A stretch of 23,450 nucleotides of DNA from Actinomycetes bacterium (GCA_009785885.1 WQUE01000183.1:1-23450), one strand, 5' to 3'. Shown: positions 1 to 8,672, numbered from the stretch's first letter. The notes: generated from the letters alone by a model not told the origin. Translations and numbers: made by a program.

Positions 1-2335
1 GCTGACGCCGTCCGGAGTCGAGAACGCGCCGCCGACCGCCAGCGGGGTGACGCGGAGATAGATCGTGCCGCCCGCTGTGCCGCCCGCGGAATCCGTGACC
101 GTGAACGCGAAAGAGTCGGTGCCGCTGTAGCCGGCCACCGGGGTGTAGGTGTAGTCGCCGTTCGGGTACACGACGACCTGGCCGTGCGCGGGCTGGGCGC
201 CGACCGTGGCGGTCAGCCCGGTACCCGTCGCGTTGGCGAGCAGGTTCCCGCTGACGGGGACGCCCGCGGGGGTTTCCGCCGGGGCGATGACGGACACCGC
301 CGGGATCACGGAGATCCGCACCGTGCCCGTGGCCAGCTGGCCGGAGGCATCGGTGAGCGTGTAGGTGAACGCGTCCAGGCCGGAGAAATCGCGCACGGGC
401 ACGTACGTGAACGCCCCGGCGGCGTCGATGGTCACGCTCCCCCAGGTCGCCCCGCTGTGGCTGGTCACGGGCGCCAGGAGACCCTGGACGCTGCCGGACA
501 CGGGTGTGCCGGCAGACGTGGTCACGTCGACATCGACCGCCGGCAGGGACACCATCACGTGCACGGTCGCACTCGCGGTCTGGCCGGTGGCGTCGGTGAC
601 CGTGTACGTGAACGAGTCCGCCCCCGTGTAGCCCGACGCCGGGGTGTACGTGAACACGCCGCCGCCCAGGGTTGCCGTGCCGTGCGCCGGTGTGGAGTTG
701 GCGGTCACGGCCAGCCCCGCGCCGGTGCACGCCGGCAGCACCGGGATGCTCACGGCCCTACCGGGCGGGGTCGTCGTCGCCACGTCGCGGGCGACCGGAG
801 TGACCATCAGGACGACGGTCGCACCGGCGGTCCCGCCGGCGGCGTCGGTGATCGTGTAGGTGAACGAGTCGGGCCCCGAATAGCCGTCCGGGGGCTGGTA
901 CGTGAACACGCCTGCCGCGGTCACGCTGACGGTGCCGTGCAACGGCTGGGCCGATCCCTGGACGGACAGGCCGCTGCCCACGTCGTTGGCGAGCACGGAC
1001 CCTTGCACCGGGCTGCCGGCCGCGGTGGTGGCCGCGTCGTCGACGGCCACCGGGCCGACGCCGACCGTGACCGTCCCGCTCGCCTGCCGGCCGGACGCGT
1101 CCGTGACGGTGTACGTGAACGCGTCCGGACCCGAGTAGCCCCCCGCCGGGGTGTACGTGAACACACCGCCGCCCAGGGTCGCGGTGCCGTGCGCCGGCGC
1201 GCCGCCGAGGGCCGCCGTCAGCCCCGTGCCGAGATCGTTCGCGAGCACGTCGACGCTCACCGGGGTGCCGGCCACCGTCGTCGCCTGGTCGTCGAGGGCC
1301 CGCGGGGTGACGACCAGGCCGACCACGGCCGTGGCGGTGCCCCCGGAGGCGTCGGTGATCGTGTACGTGAACGCGTCGGGTCCCGAGTAGCCGTCCTGCG
1401 GCACGTAGGTGAAGGCGCCCGCCGGGCTGACGCTGACGACCCCGTGGGCCGGTGTGGTCCAGGCGGTGACGCTCAGCCCGGTGCCGATGTCGTTGCCGAG
1501 CACGGTCCCGGGCAGCGGCGTGTTGGCGGCCGTCGTGGCGGTGTCGGCGACGGCGACCGGCGCAATGGTCACCCGGACCGCCGCGGTCCCGGTCTGGCCG
1601 GAGGCGTCGGTCGCCTGGTAGGTGAACACGTCCGGGCCCGAATAGCCGGCCGCCGGTGCATACGTGAAGGTGCCGTCGACAAGGATATTCACCGCGCCGT
1701 GCGCGGGCACGCCGAGGAGCGCCGCGGTCAGCCCGGTGCCGAGATCGTTGGCGAGCACCGCACCGTGGACGGGGGTGCCGGCGGCGGTGGTCGCCGTGTC
1801 GTCGACCGCGAGCATCCCCGTGTTCAGGCGCACCGTGGCACTGGCCTGCTGCCCCGCGGCGTCCATGGCCGTGTACGTGAACACATCCGGCCCCGAGAAG
1901 CCGCCCACGGGCGTGTACGTGAGGGTGCCCGGGCCCTGCAGCGTCAGGGTGCCATGGGCGGGCTGCGTGAACTCGGTGACGATCAGGGCCGTCCCCAGGT
2001 CGTTGTCCAGCACGGCGACGTCCACGGGCGCGCCGTTCGCGGTCACGGCGGCGTCGTCGTGCGCCACCGGTGCGACGACGACGGAGACGGTGCCCGACGC
2101 GGTCGCGCCGTAGGCGTCCGCGATGGAGTACGTGAACGTGTCCGGCCCGGAGTACCCCGCGGCCGGGGCGTACGTGAGGGTTCCTCCGGCCTGCGTGACG
2201 GTGCCGTGCTGCGGCGGCGCGTAGCCGGTGACGACCAGGCCCGAGCCGACGTCGTTCGCGAGCACCGCCACGTCCACGGGCGTGTTCGCGGTGGTCCGGA
2301 CCACATCGTCGACCGCGGCGATGACCCGGCTCATC
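1..2335 (-). repeat. Tandem array of about 85-residue Ig/cadherin-like domains (nine full units plus a partial)
   Basis: Within the surface protein gene, a unit of about 255 bp recurs. On the plus strand its marker is the tacgtgaacg-like segment encoding the SGPDxFTYT strand, near 361, 606, 855, 1109, 1363, 1615, 1870 and 2125. Each unit reads roughly DDxATTxAGTPVxxxVLANDxGTGL, PAHGT, FTYTPxxGYSGPD, then FTYTxTDASG. This is the signature of bacterial Ig-like/cadherin-like tandem domains (Big_9 type). Units 1 to 6, nearest the N-terminus, are the most regular. Units 7 and 8 have lost the LANDxG motif. The tenth unit is cut by the window edge. Confidence 0.88.
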
Positions 2336-5300
2336 GTCGACGCGCATCCCGGGGCGGTGCAGGCGGGCGGCGCCGGGCACGTCCCCGCCGCGCAGGCCAC
2401 ATTCGTCAGGGCCAGGTCGCCGGCCCCCGTGACCCGCACGGAGTAGGTCAGCGTCACGCTCGCGTGCGCGGCGAGAGGCCCCGTCCAGACCAGCCCGCCG
2501 CCGTTCACGGTGGGGGTCCCGGTGCTCGCCGCCGCGTCCCCGTTGCTGGTGGCGTCGTCGAGCACGCCCGACATGTCGTCCACCACGGTCGCCGGATCGG
2601 CGGCCGTGAACGGGCCGGTGCCGGTGTTCGTCGCCGTCACGGTGTACGCCACGACGTCGCCGGGCCGGACGCCGGTGGCGGGCGCGTCCGAGGTCTTCGT
2701 GACGGCGAGGTGACGCGTCAACGTGGTGGTGGTGCAGGTGTCCCCGCAGATGCCGGGCGCGGTGGGATCGACCAGGTTGGTGAGGATGCCGTCGCCCCGG
2801 TTCGCCCCGTCGACACGTACCTGGTAGCTCACGGTCGCCGAGGCGCCCGCCGCCAGGTCGCCCGTCCACAGCAGCAGCGTCCCCGACAGCCGTGCCCCGG
2901 CGGGCAGCGGAGCGGTCACGAGGGTGGCATCGTCGAGCACGTCGGACAGGTCGTCGCTGAACGACGCGGTCACGGGCGCCGAGCCCGTGGCGGCCACGTC
3001 CACCGTGTAGGTCACGAGGTCGCCGGGCGCGGCGACCGTCACATCGACGTGTTTCGTGACCGTGAATCCCTGGGTCGTGACCGTCGTGGAGCATCCCGGC
3101 GCGACGCAAGCACCGGCCGCACCCGGCGTGACCACGTTCACGAGCACGCCGTCGGCGCCGCCGGATGCGGCGGCGCGATACGCGACCCGCACCTGGTAGG
3201 CGACATCGGCCGCGTTGCCGGAGGCGAGCGTGCCGGTCCACGACAGGACGTCGCCCGTCAGGGACGCCCCAGCGGGCAGCGAGGACGTCACGAACGTGGC
3301 GTCGTCGAGCACACCCGACAGATCGTCGGTGAACGAGGCCGCGACGCCCGCCGTGCCGATGCTGACGACGTGCACGGTGTAGGTGACCACGCCGTCCTGG
3401 GGCGCGACCGCCACATCGGCGGTCTTGCTGACCGTGAAGGCCCGGGTGTCCGTCACCGTCGCGCACGACACGTCGCAGGTGCCGCCCGGCCCCGGCGTCG
3501 CCGCGTTGCCCAGCACCGCGCCGGGCGTCAGGGGAGCGTTCAGCTGCGCCCGGTAGACGACATCGCGCTGCTCCCCCGCGGCCATCTGCCCCGCCCACAC
3601 GAGCGCCTCGCCGTCGAGGGTCGCCCCGGCGGGCAGGGTCCCCACGAGGGTCGCGTCGTCGAGGACGTCCGTCAGGTCGTCGGTGAACGCGGCCGCCACA
3701 CCCGTCGTGCCCGTGCTCGCGACGTGGACCGTGTAGGTCACCACGTCGCCGGGGCCGGCCACCCCGACGTCGGCGCTCTTGGAGATCGTGAAGGCGCTTG
3801 TCGGCGTCGTGGTGGAGCAGCCGCCCAGACACGTTCCGCCTGGGCCGGGGGTGATCGCGTTCGCCAGGATGCCGTCGCCGGCGATCGGCGACGCGACGAG
3901 CACCCGGTACGACAGGTCGGTGCTCGCCCCGGCCGCGAGGGTGCCGCTCCAGCGCAGGGTCGTGCCGTCGAGCGTCAGGCCGGCGGGGAGCGCATCGGCC
4001 AGGGACGCGTCGTCCAGGACGCCGCTCAGGTCGTCGGCGAAGGTGGCGTCCACGCTCGCCGAGCCGGTGCTCGCGACGTGGACCGTGTACGTGACCATGT
4101 CGCCCGCGGTGACCGACGTGGGGCTCGCGGTCTTGGTGACGCTGAAGGCCCGTGTCAGGGTGGTCGTGGTGCACGTGCCGGCGCACGTCCCCGCCGACCC
4201 CGGGGTCGCCACGTTGCGCAACGTCCGGTCGCCGCCCGGCGGCTCGCCCACCTGGACGGTGTACGTGACGTCGGTCGAGGCGCCCACCGGCAGGACACCC
4301 GCCCACGACAGGATGCCGCCGGTCAGGCTGGCACCGTTCGGCAACGTCCCGACGAGGCTCGCGTCGTCGAGCACACCCGACAGGTCGTCGGTGAACGCGG
4401 CCGGCACCGGCGCCGAGCCCGTGTTCACCACGTGCACCGTGTAGGTCACCAGGCCGGCGGCGGGGGCCACGCTCACGCTCGCCGACTTCGTGATCGCGAA
4501 CGCGGTCGTGGTCGTCGTGGTCCCGCAGGACGCGCCGCAGGTGCCGCCCGTGCCGGGGATGACGGCGTTGACGAGCGTCGCGTCGCCGGTCATCGGGTCG
4601 TCGAGGACGATCTGGTACGTGACGTCCTTCGTGGCTCCGGCCGCCAGGTCGCCGCTCCACGCGAGCGTGTTCCCGGAGAGCGTCGCACCGCCCGTCAGGG
4701 TGCCGGCGACGAGTGCGCCGTCGTCGAGCACGCCCGACAGGTCGTCGGTGAAGGACGCCGTCATCGCCGCCGAACCGACGTTCGCCACGTGCACCGTGTA
4801 GGTCAGGACCTGCCCCGGGGCCGCCACGGACGCATCGACCGTCTTGGACACGACGAACGCCTGCGTCGGCGTGGTCGTCGTGCACCCGCCCGCGCTCGCG
4901 CACGTCCCGCCCGTCCCGGGCGTCGCGGTGTTCGTCAGGACGGCATCCCCGGCCATCGGCTCGTCGACGGTCACCCCGTAGGTCACATCCGCCGATCCCC
5001 CGGGCGCGAGCGTCCCGCCCCACGTCAGGGTGTTTCCGGTGAGCGAGGCGCCGGCCGGCAGCGCGGACGTGAGCGTCGCGTCGTCGAGCACACCCGACAG
5101 GTCGTCGGTGAAGCTCGCCGCCACGCTCGTCGAGCCCGCGTTCACCACGTGCACGGTGTACGTCACGGTGCCGCCCGGCGAGACCATCGGGACGTCCGCG
5201 GTCTTGGCGATCGTGAACCCCTGCGTCTGGGTGGTCGTCGCACACGTCCCGGCGCACGCGCCGCCGGCACCGGGCGTCGCCACGTTCACCAGCACCTTGT

Positions 5301-7560
5301 TCCCGGCCGGCGGCGTCCCGACGCGCACCTGGTAGGCGACGTCCGTGGAGGCCCCGGCCGCGAGCGTCCCGCTCCAGGAAAGGTTGCCCGTCGACGCGTC
5401 GTACGTCGCCCCGGCCGGCAGCGTGCCGGTCAGGGACGCGTCGTCGGCCACGTCGGACAGGTCGTCGGTGAAGGAGGCCGTCACCCCGGCCGAGCCGGCG
5501 TTCGCCACGTGCACCGTGTAGGTCAAGGTCTGCCCCGGCGCGGCGACGGCGACGTCGACGGACTTGCCGATCGTGAAGGCCTGGATCGGGGTCGTGGTGG
5601 TGCAACCCGGCGGCACGCACGTGCCTCCGGTGTCCGGCGTGAGCGTGTTGACGAGGGATGCGTCGCCGCCCGGCGGGTTGCCGACACGCACCTGATAGGT
5701 GACGACCGTCGTCCCGGCGGCGGGCACGCTGCCCGCCCACGAGAGGAGCGTCCCGGACAAACTCGCCCCGGCCGAGAGCGAACCCGGCTCGATCGCGCCG
5801 TCGTCGAGCACGCCGGACAGGTCGTCGGTGAACGAGGCGTTGATCGGCGACGTGCCCGGATTGCTCAGCGTCACCGTGTACGTCTCCAGGCCACCCGCGA
5901 CGGCCACCGCGGGACTCGCCGTCTTGGACACCGTGAAGCCCTGCACCTGCGTCGTCACCGTGCAGCCGATGCCCACGCAGACCCCGGACGGCCCCGGCGT
6001 GATCTTGTTGACCAGGGCGCCGTCGCCGGTTGTCGTCGGGTTGATCGTGACGTGATAGATGACGTCCCAGCTGGCGCCGATGCCGAGGTTGCGGCTCCAG
6101 GTCAGCGTCTTCCCGGAGAGGCTGCCGCCACCCGGCATCGGCCCGGACACGGCGGCGTCGTCGAGCACGCCCGTCAGGTCGTCGGTGAACGATGCCGTGA
6201 CGGGGCGGGGGCCCGTGTTCACGACGTGCACGGTGTAGGTCACCGTGCTGCCGGGTGCGGCGCTGGACGAACTCACCGCCTTGGACACCGTGAACGCGGC
6301 CGTCGGCGTCGATGTCGCGCAGGCACCGGCGGCGGCGCACGCCCCGCCCGGCCCCGGCGTGACGGTGCCCGCGAGCGTCCCGTTGCCCACGAACGGGTCG
6401 GGCGCCGCCACCTGGTAGGCCACATCGGCGGACGCGCCGGCGGCCACGGATCCCGTCCACGTCAGAGTCTTGCCGTCGGCACTGAGACTCGCCCCGGACG
6501 GAAGCGTGTCGGTCACGACGGGCGCGTCGTCGACCACGTCGGACAGGTCGTCGGTGAACGAGGCCGTCACGGCACCCGCGCCGGTGTTGACGACGTGCAC
6601 GGTGTACGTGACGACGCCGCCGGGCGCGACGATCGTGGAATCGACCGACGTGGACACGGTGAACCCGCTCACGAGATTCACCGTGCACGTGGCCGAGGCC
6701 GAGCAGTCCGACGGCGCCGGACACACCCCGCCCGGGCAGGAGGCCGTCGGGGCGACCACGTTCGAGATGAGGTGGTCGCCACCGGCCAGGGGCCCCACGG
6801 CGCCGCCGAACGTCACGGTGGTGGCGGTGCCGGCGGGGACCACGCCCGCCACCTCGAACGAGGCGTTCCCGGGTCCGGGGGTGATCGTCAGACCGGCCGG
6901 GGTGCTGGCCGTCGGCAGGTTCACGGTCGCGTCGTCCAGCACGCCGGTGAGGTCGTCCGTCTGGTCCACGGCGGAATCCAGGCCGCCAGTCCTGTTGTCG
7001 AACGTCAGCGTCCACGACAGGGCATCGCCGGCCGTCACGGAGGTGCCCGACGCGGGAACCACCGACTTCGAAGGGGTCGCCACGGAGTAGGCGCCGACGT
7101 CCAAGGTGAGATCGGTCGTGTCGGCGACGACCGGTCCCGTCAGGATCTCGGTCGCGCCGCCCGACTGGACCGCATTGGAATCCACCGCCGGGTCGCCGCC
7201 CTGCAGCGCCGGGGACACGCTCGTGCCCGAGGGCAGCGCAAACGTGATCGTGTAGCCGCCCGTCGCGGGGTTCACGAGCGCACTCCAGGTGCCGTCGGTG
7301 CCGGTCGTCCCCGCCCACACGGGTGTGTTCGTGGCGTCCACGATGGTCACCCGCACCCCGGGGATGCCCGGTTCGCCCGGATCCTGGATGCCGTTGCGGT
7401 TCAGGTCGTTCCAGACGAGATCGCCGAGGGTCGCCTGGCCGGGGGCGGCCTGCGCCGGACTCTGGGCGACGCCCAGCGTCCCGGCCAGCAGCGCCAGCAC
7501 GGCAGCGGCGGACACCCACGCACGCGAACGGCGGCGCGACGGCCCCGGCACACGTCCCAT
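1..7560 (-). CDS. Giant repeat-rich secreted surface protein (adhesin-like), 3' end outside window
   Basis: Seen: the minus frame starting with ATG at 7560 stays open for 2520 codons to the window edge, so the protein is partial at its C-terminus. Residues 1-38 form a signal peptide (Arg-rich start, hydrophobic core VLALLAGTLGVA, AQA cleavage site). Residues about 43-160 match an SdrD-B-like domain (GDLVWNDLNRNGIQDPGEPG). About 13 DUF11-like units follow (residues about 161-1741, recurring ASFTDDLSGVLDDA), then Ig/cadherin-like units (VLANDxGTGL, PAHGT, YSGPDxFTYT). An AAGGAG ribosome site lies 10 bases before the ATG. Known: such proteins are exported and often wall-attached, acting in adhesion or as surface stalks. 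Inferred: surface adhesin or stalk. No enzymatic domain is visible. A sortase motif or other anchor, if present, lies beyond the left edge. The opposite strand is also open for over 7 kb, but its translation is Arg/Gly/His-rich with no domain. Confidence 0.9.
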   Translation of the reverse strand, partial: MGRVPGPSRRRSRAWVSAAAVLALLAGTLGVAQSPAQAAPGQATLGDLVWNDLNRNGIQDPGEPGIPGVRVTIVDATNTPVWAGTTGTDGTWSALVNPATGGYTITFALPSGTSVSPALQGGDPAVDSNAVQSGGATEILTGPVVADTTDLTLDVGAYSVATPSKSVVPASGTSVTAGDALSWTLTFDNRTGGLDSAVDQTDDLTGVLDDATVNLPTASTPAGLTITPGPGNASFEVAGVVPAGTATTVTFGGAVGPLAGGDHLISNVVAPTASCPGGVCPAPSDCSASATCTVNLVSGFTVSTSVDSTIVAPGGVVTYTVHVVNTGAGAVTASFTDDLSDVVDDAPVVTDTLPSGASLSADGKTLTWTGSVAAGASADVAYQVAAPDPFVGNGTLAGTVTPGPGGACAAAGACATSTPTAAFTVSKAVSSSSAAPGSTVTYTVHVVNTGPRPVTASFTDDLTGVLDDAAVSGPMPGGGSLSGKTLTWSRNLGIGASWDVIYHVTINPTTTGDGALVNKITPGPSGVCVGIGCTVTTQVQGFTVSKTASPAVAVAGGLETYTVTLSNPGTSPINASFTDDLSGVLDDGAIEPGSLSAGASLSGTLLSWAGSVPAAGTTVVTYQVRVGNPPGGDASLVNTLTPDTGGTCVPPGCTTTTPIQAFTIGKSVDVAVAAPGQTLTYTVHVANAGSAGVTASFTDDLSDVADDASLTGTLPAGATYDASTGNLSWSGTLAAGASTDVAYQVRVGTPPAGNKVLVNVATPGAGGACAGTCATTTQTQGFTIAKTADVPMVSPGGTVTYTVHVVNAGSTSVAASFTDDLSGVLDDATLTSALPAGASLTGNTLTWGGTLAPGGSADVTYGVTVDEPMAGDAVLTNTATPGTGGTCASAGGCTTTTPTQAFVVSKTVDASVAAPGQVLTYTVHVANVGSAAMTASFTDDLSGVLDDGALVAGTLTGGATLSGNTLAWSGDLAAGATKDVTYQIVLDDPMTGDATLVNAVIPGTGGTCGASCGTTTTTTAFAITKSASVSVAPAAGLVTYTVHVVNTGSAPVPAAFTDDLSGVLDDASLVGTLPNGASLTGGILSWAGVLPVGASTDVTYTVQVGEPPGGDRTLRNVATPGSAGTCAGTCTTTTLTRAFSVTKTASPTSVTAGDMVTYTVHVASTGSASVDATFADDLSGVLDDASLADALPAGLTLDGTTLRWSGTLAAGASTDLSYRVLVASPIAGDGILANAITPGPGGTCLGGCSTTTPTSAFTISKSADVGVAGPGDVVTYTVHVASTGTTGVAAAFTDDLTDVLDDATLVGTLPAGATLDGEALVWAGQMAAGEQRDVVYRAQLNAPLTPGAVLGNAATPGPGGTCDVSCATVTDTRAFTVSKTADVAVAPQDGVVTYTVHVVSIGTAGVAASFTDDLSGVLDDATFVTSSLPAGASLTGDVLSWTGTLASGNAADVAYQVRVAYRAAASGGADGVLVNVVTPGAAGACVAPGCSTTVTTQGFTVTKHVDVTVAAPGDLVTYTVDVAATGSAPVTASFSDDLSDVLDDATLVTAPLPAGARLSGTLLLWTGDLAAGASATVSYQVRVDGANRGDGILTNLVDPTAPGICGDTCTTTTLTRHLAVTKTSDAPATGVRPGDVVAYTVTATNTGTGPFTAADPATVVDDMSGVLDDATSNGDAAASTGTPTVNGGGLVWTGPLAAHASVTLTYSVRVTGAGDLALTNVACAAGTCPAPPACTAPGCASTMSRVIAAVDDVVRTTANTPVDVAVLANDVGSGLVVTGYAPPQHGTVTQAGGTLTYAPAAGYSGPDTFTYSIADAYGATASGTVSVVVAPVAHDDAAVTANGAPVDVAVLDNDLGTALIVTEFTQPAHGTLTLQGPGTLTYTPVGGFSGPDVFTYTAMDAAGQQASATVRLNTGMLAVDDTATTAAGTPVHGAVLANDLGTGLTAALLGVPAHGAVNILVDGTFTYAPAAGYSGPDVFTYQATDASGQTGTAAVRVTIAPVAVADTATTAANTPLPGTVLGNDIGTGLSVTAWTTPAHGVVSVSPAGAFTYVPQDGYSGPDAFTYTITDASGGTATAVVGLVVTPRALDDQATTVAGTPVSVDVLANDLGTGLTAALGGAPAHGTATLGGGVFTYTPAGGYSGPDAFTYTVTDASGRQASGTVTVGVGPVAVDDAATTAAGSPVQGSVLANDVGSGLSVQGSAQPLHGTVSVTAAGVFTYQPPDGYSGPDSFTYTITDAAGGTAGATVVLMVTPVARDVATTTPPGRAVSIPVLPACTGAGLAVTANSTPAHGTATLGGGVFTYTPASGYTGADSFTYTVTDATGQTASATVHVMVSLPAVDVDVTTSAGTPVSGSVQGLLAPVTSHSGATWGSVTIDAAGAFTYVPVRDFSGLDAFTYTLTDASGQLATGTVRISVIPAVSVIAPAETPAGVPVSGNLLANATGTGLTATVGAQPAHGQVVVYPNGDYTYTPVAGYSGTDSFAFTVTDSAGGTAGGTIYLRVTPLAVGGAFSTPDGVS
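2336..7080 (-). repeat. Tandem array of about 120-residue DUF11-like domains (about 13 units)
   Basis: A unit of about 360 bp recurs. The plus-strand marker gtcgtcggtgaa, encoding FTDDLS, lies near 2949, 3321, 3676, 4029, 4384, 4741, 5101, 5461, 5821, 6178 and 6547. Divergent first and last units carry TDDLTGVLDDA near 6946 and VDDMSGVLDDA near 2573. The consensus has a VTYTVHVVNTG strand, ASFTDDLSGVLDDATL, LPAGASLTG, LSWSGTLAAGAS, VTYQVRV, then a loop with GGTC and a second Cys before TTTT. This is the DUF11-like beta-sandwich family common in actinobacterial surface proteins; the DDLSGVLDDA variant may be filed under a separate DUF. Boundaries are approximate. Confidence 0.85.
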
Positions 7561-7600
7561 GGAGCGCTCACTCCTTCCGGCGCGACCAGCGTTGGCCGAT

Positions 7601-7629
7601 GGCGACCCCTGTGAGTGCGTGGGGTCGCC
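7601..7629 (-). promoter_or_regulatory. Perfect 9-bp hairpin in the 5' leader of the surface protein gene
   Basis: The arms at 7601-7609 and 7621-7629 are perfectly complementary (GGCGACCCC with GGGGTCGCC) around an 11-base loop. The hairpin lies about 40 bases upstream of the ATG at 7560. It has no T-run, so it could be a 5'UTR stabiliser or translation control element, or a weak terminator for the upstream acyltransferase-like gene, whose stop lies about 125 bases before it. No convincing promoter was found between 7630 and 7752. Confidence 0.4.
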
Positions 7630-7752
7630 GCGATCCGGCCGGGGTCCGACATCGGATTTCCCCACCATCATTTCATGCGAACCGGGCAGATGGGTAACGG
7701 CGCGGCTCAAAGATTGCCCTCGTTCGCGACCTGCAACCTCCGGCTGTTCGTC

Positions 7753-8622
7753 TCAGCCCACCGGGGCGGCGGCGATCCGCTCGCCGAGGGGACGGTCGAG
7801 CAGCTCCGGATGGTCGAGGATGTACCCGAGCAGGCCGACGGACTGGGCGAAGTAGAACCCGTCGGCGATGCGCTCGTCGCAGGTGATGCCGAAATCGCAC
7901 ACATCCCGCGTCGAGTGGCTGCCGTCCTCCGCGACGGTGGTCTCCCGCCGGATCGGCCCGATCGTCACGAGGATCGAGCTGGTGCCGAAGTCGGTGAGGT
8001 TGTGGTAGATCGCGCCGCATCCGATGCTGCCGAGGTTCGACACGATGATCGACGCGTGGTAGATGTCGTCGTCGATCATCGACGCCGGCAGCCAGTCGTG
8101 CACGTCGCACTGCTTGAGAACCCACACGACCACGTTGACGAGCCACTGCGGCAGCTTGCCGATCATCCCGATCGTGGCGTCGGTCGAGTTGTCCTGCTCG
8201 GCGCGGACGGTGGCCACCTTGGCGGCGAGGGTGGCCTTGACGTCGTCGAGCGTGTCGGACGGGGCGAGCCGCACCAGCGACACGTTTTCCTTGGCGTCGT
8301 CGGCGAACTGCACCTTCGCGACGAACCCGAGGCTGGCTTCCGCCCGATCGTAGAACCGTCGCGCCAGGACGTACCGGTTGAGCAGGGGGCGGGCGTACAG
8401 CAGCTTGCCCAGGGCGCACGAGAACGCGTGGAAGTAGGTCAGGTGCGGGTCGGCCGCCTTCCTGTCCGCCATGTACCGCACCAGCCGGGTGACGTCGAAC
8501 GTCTGGGCGATGTAGACATCCGAGTCGGCGCGCAGGGGCTTCAGGCAGACCATGATCTTCTGCAAACCGCCGACATCGCGCACCCGCACCGCGTCGCGCC
8601 GGTCTCCGAACCGTCGACCCAT
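7753..8622 (-). CDS. Stand-alone 2-oxoacid dehydrogenase E2-type acyltransferase-like protein, catalytic His replaced
   Basis: 289 residues from ATG at 8622, preceded by a GGGGGTG ribosome-site-like run. An in-frame extension upstream has out-of-frame composition and was rejected. The fold signature of the E2/chloramphenicol acetyltransferase catalytic domain is clear: SNLGSIGCGAIYHNLTDFG (about 195-213), ILVTIGPIR (217-225), and the terminal motif region CDERIADG (248-255). In E2 enzymes this last motif is DHRxxDG, where His is the catalytic base; here that position is Glu250. The lipoyl and E1/E3-binding domains of real E2 subunits are absent and no E1 or E3 gene is nearby. Inferred: not a pyruvate-dehydrogenase component, but a derived acyltransferase or a non-catalytic CAT-fold protein. 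Substrate unknown. It follows leuA on the same strand after about 100 bases and may be co-transcribed. Confidence 0.85.
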   Translation of the reverse strand: MGRRFGDRRDAVRVRDVGGLQKIMVCLKPLRADSDVYIAQTFDVTRLVRYMADRKAADPHLTYFHAFSCALGKLLYARPLLNRYVLARRFYDRAEASLGFVAKVQFADDAKENVSLVRLAPSDTLDDVKATLAAKVATVRAEQDNSTDATIGMIGKLPQWLVNVVVWVLKQCDVHDWLPASMIDDDIYHASIIVSNLGSIGCGAIYHNLTDFGTSSILVTIGPIRRETTVAEDGSHSTRDVCDFGITCDERIADGFYFAQSVGLLGYILDHPELLDRPLGERIAAAPVG

Positions 8623-8672
8623 CGCACACCCCCAAGCCCGGCCATGGTACGCCGGCGAGCGTCTCACCCGGG

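Noticed and set aside
1..2335. CRISPR array as explanation for regular spacing
   Set aside because: The periodic units are 255 bp and coding, diverge throughout, and lack short identical repeats with unique spacers.
758..7519. Minus-strand 2253-codon open frame
   Set aside because: Wrong frame of the same gene. It is Arg-rich and domain-free, and starts inside the true signal-peptide coding region.
184..7614. Plus-strand 2476-codon open frame
   Set aside because: It lies opposite a minus frame with a signal peptide and clear repeat domains. Its translation is Arg/Gly/His-rich, with no recognisable motif and no ribosome site.
7753..8622. Pyruvate dehydrogenase E2 subunit
   Set aside because: No lipoyl or subunit-binding domain, the active-site His is missing, and there are no E1 or E3 neighbours.
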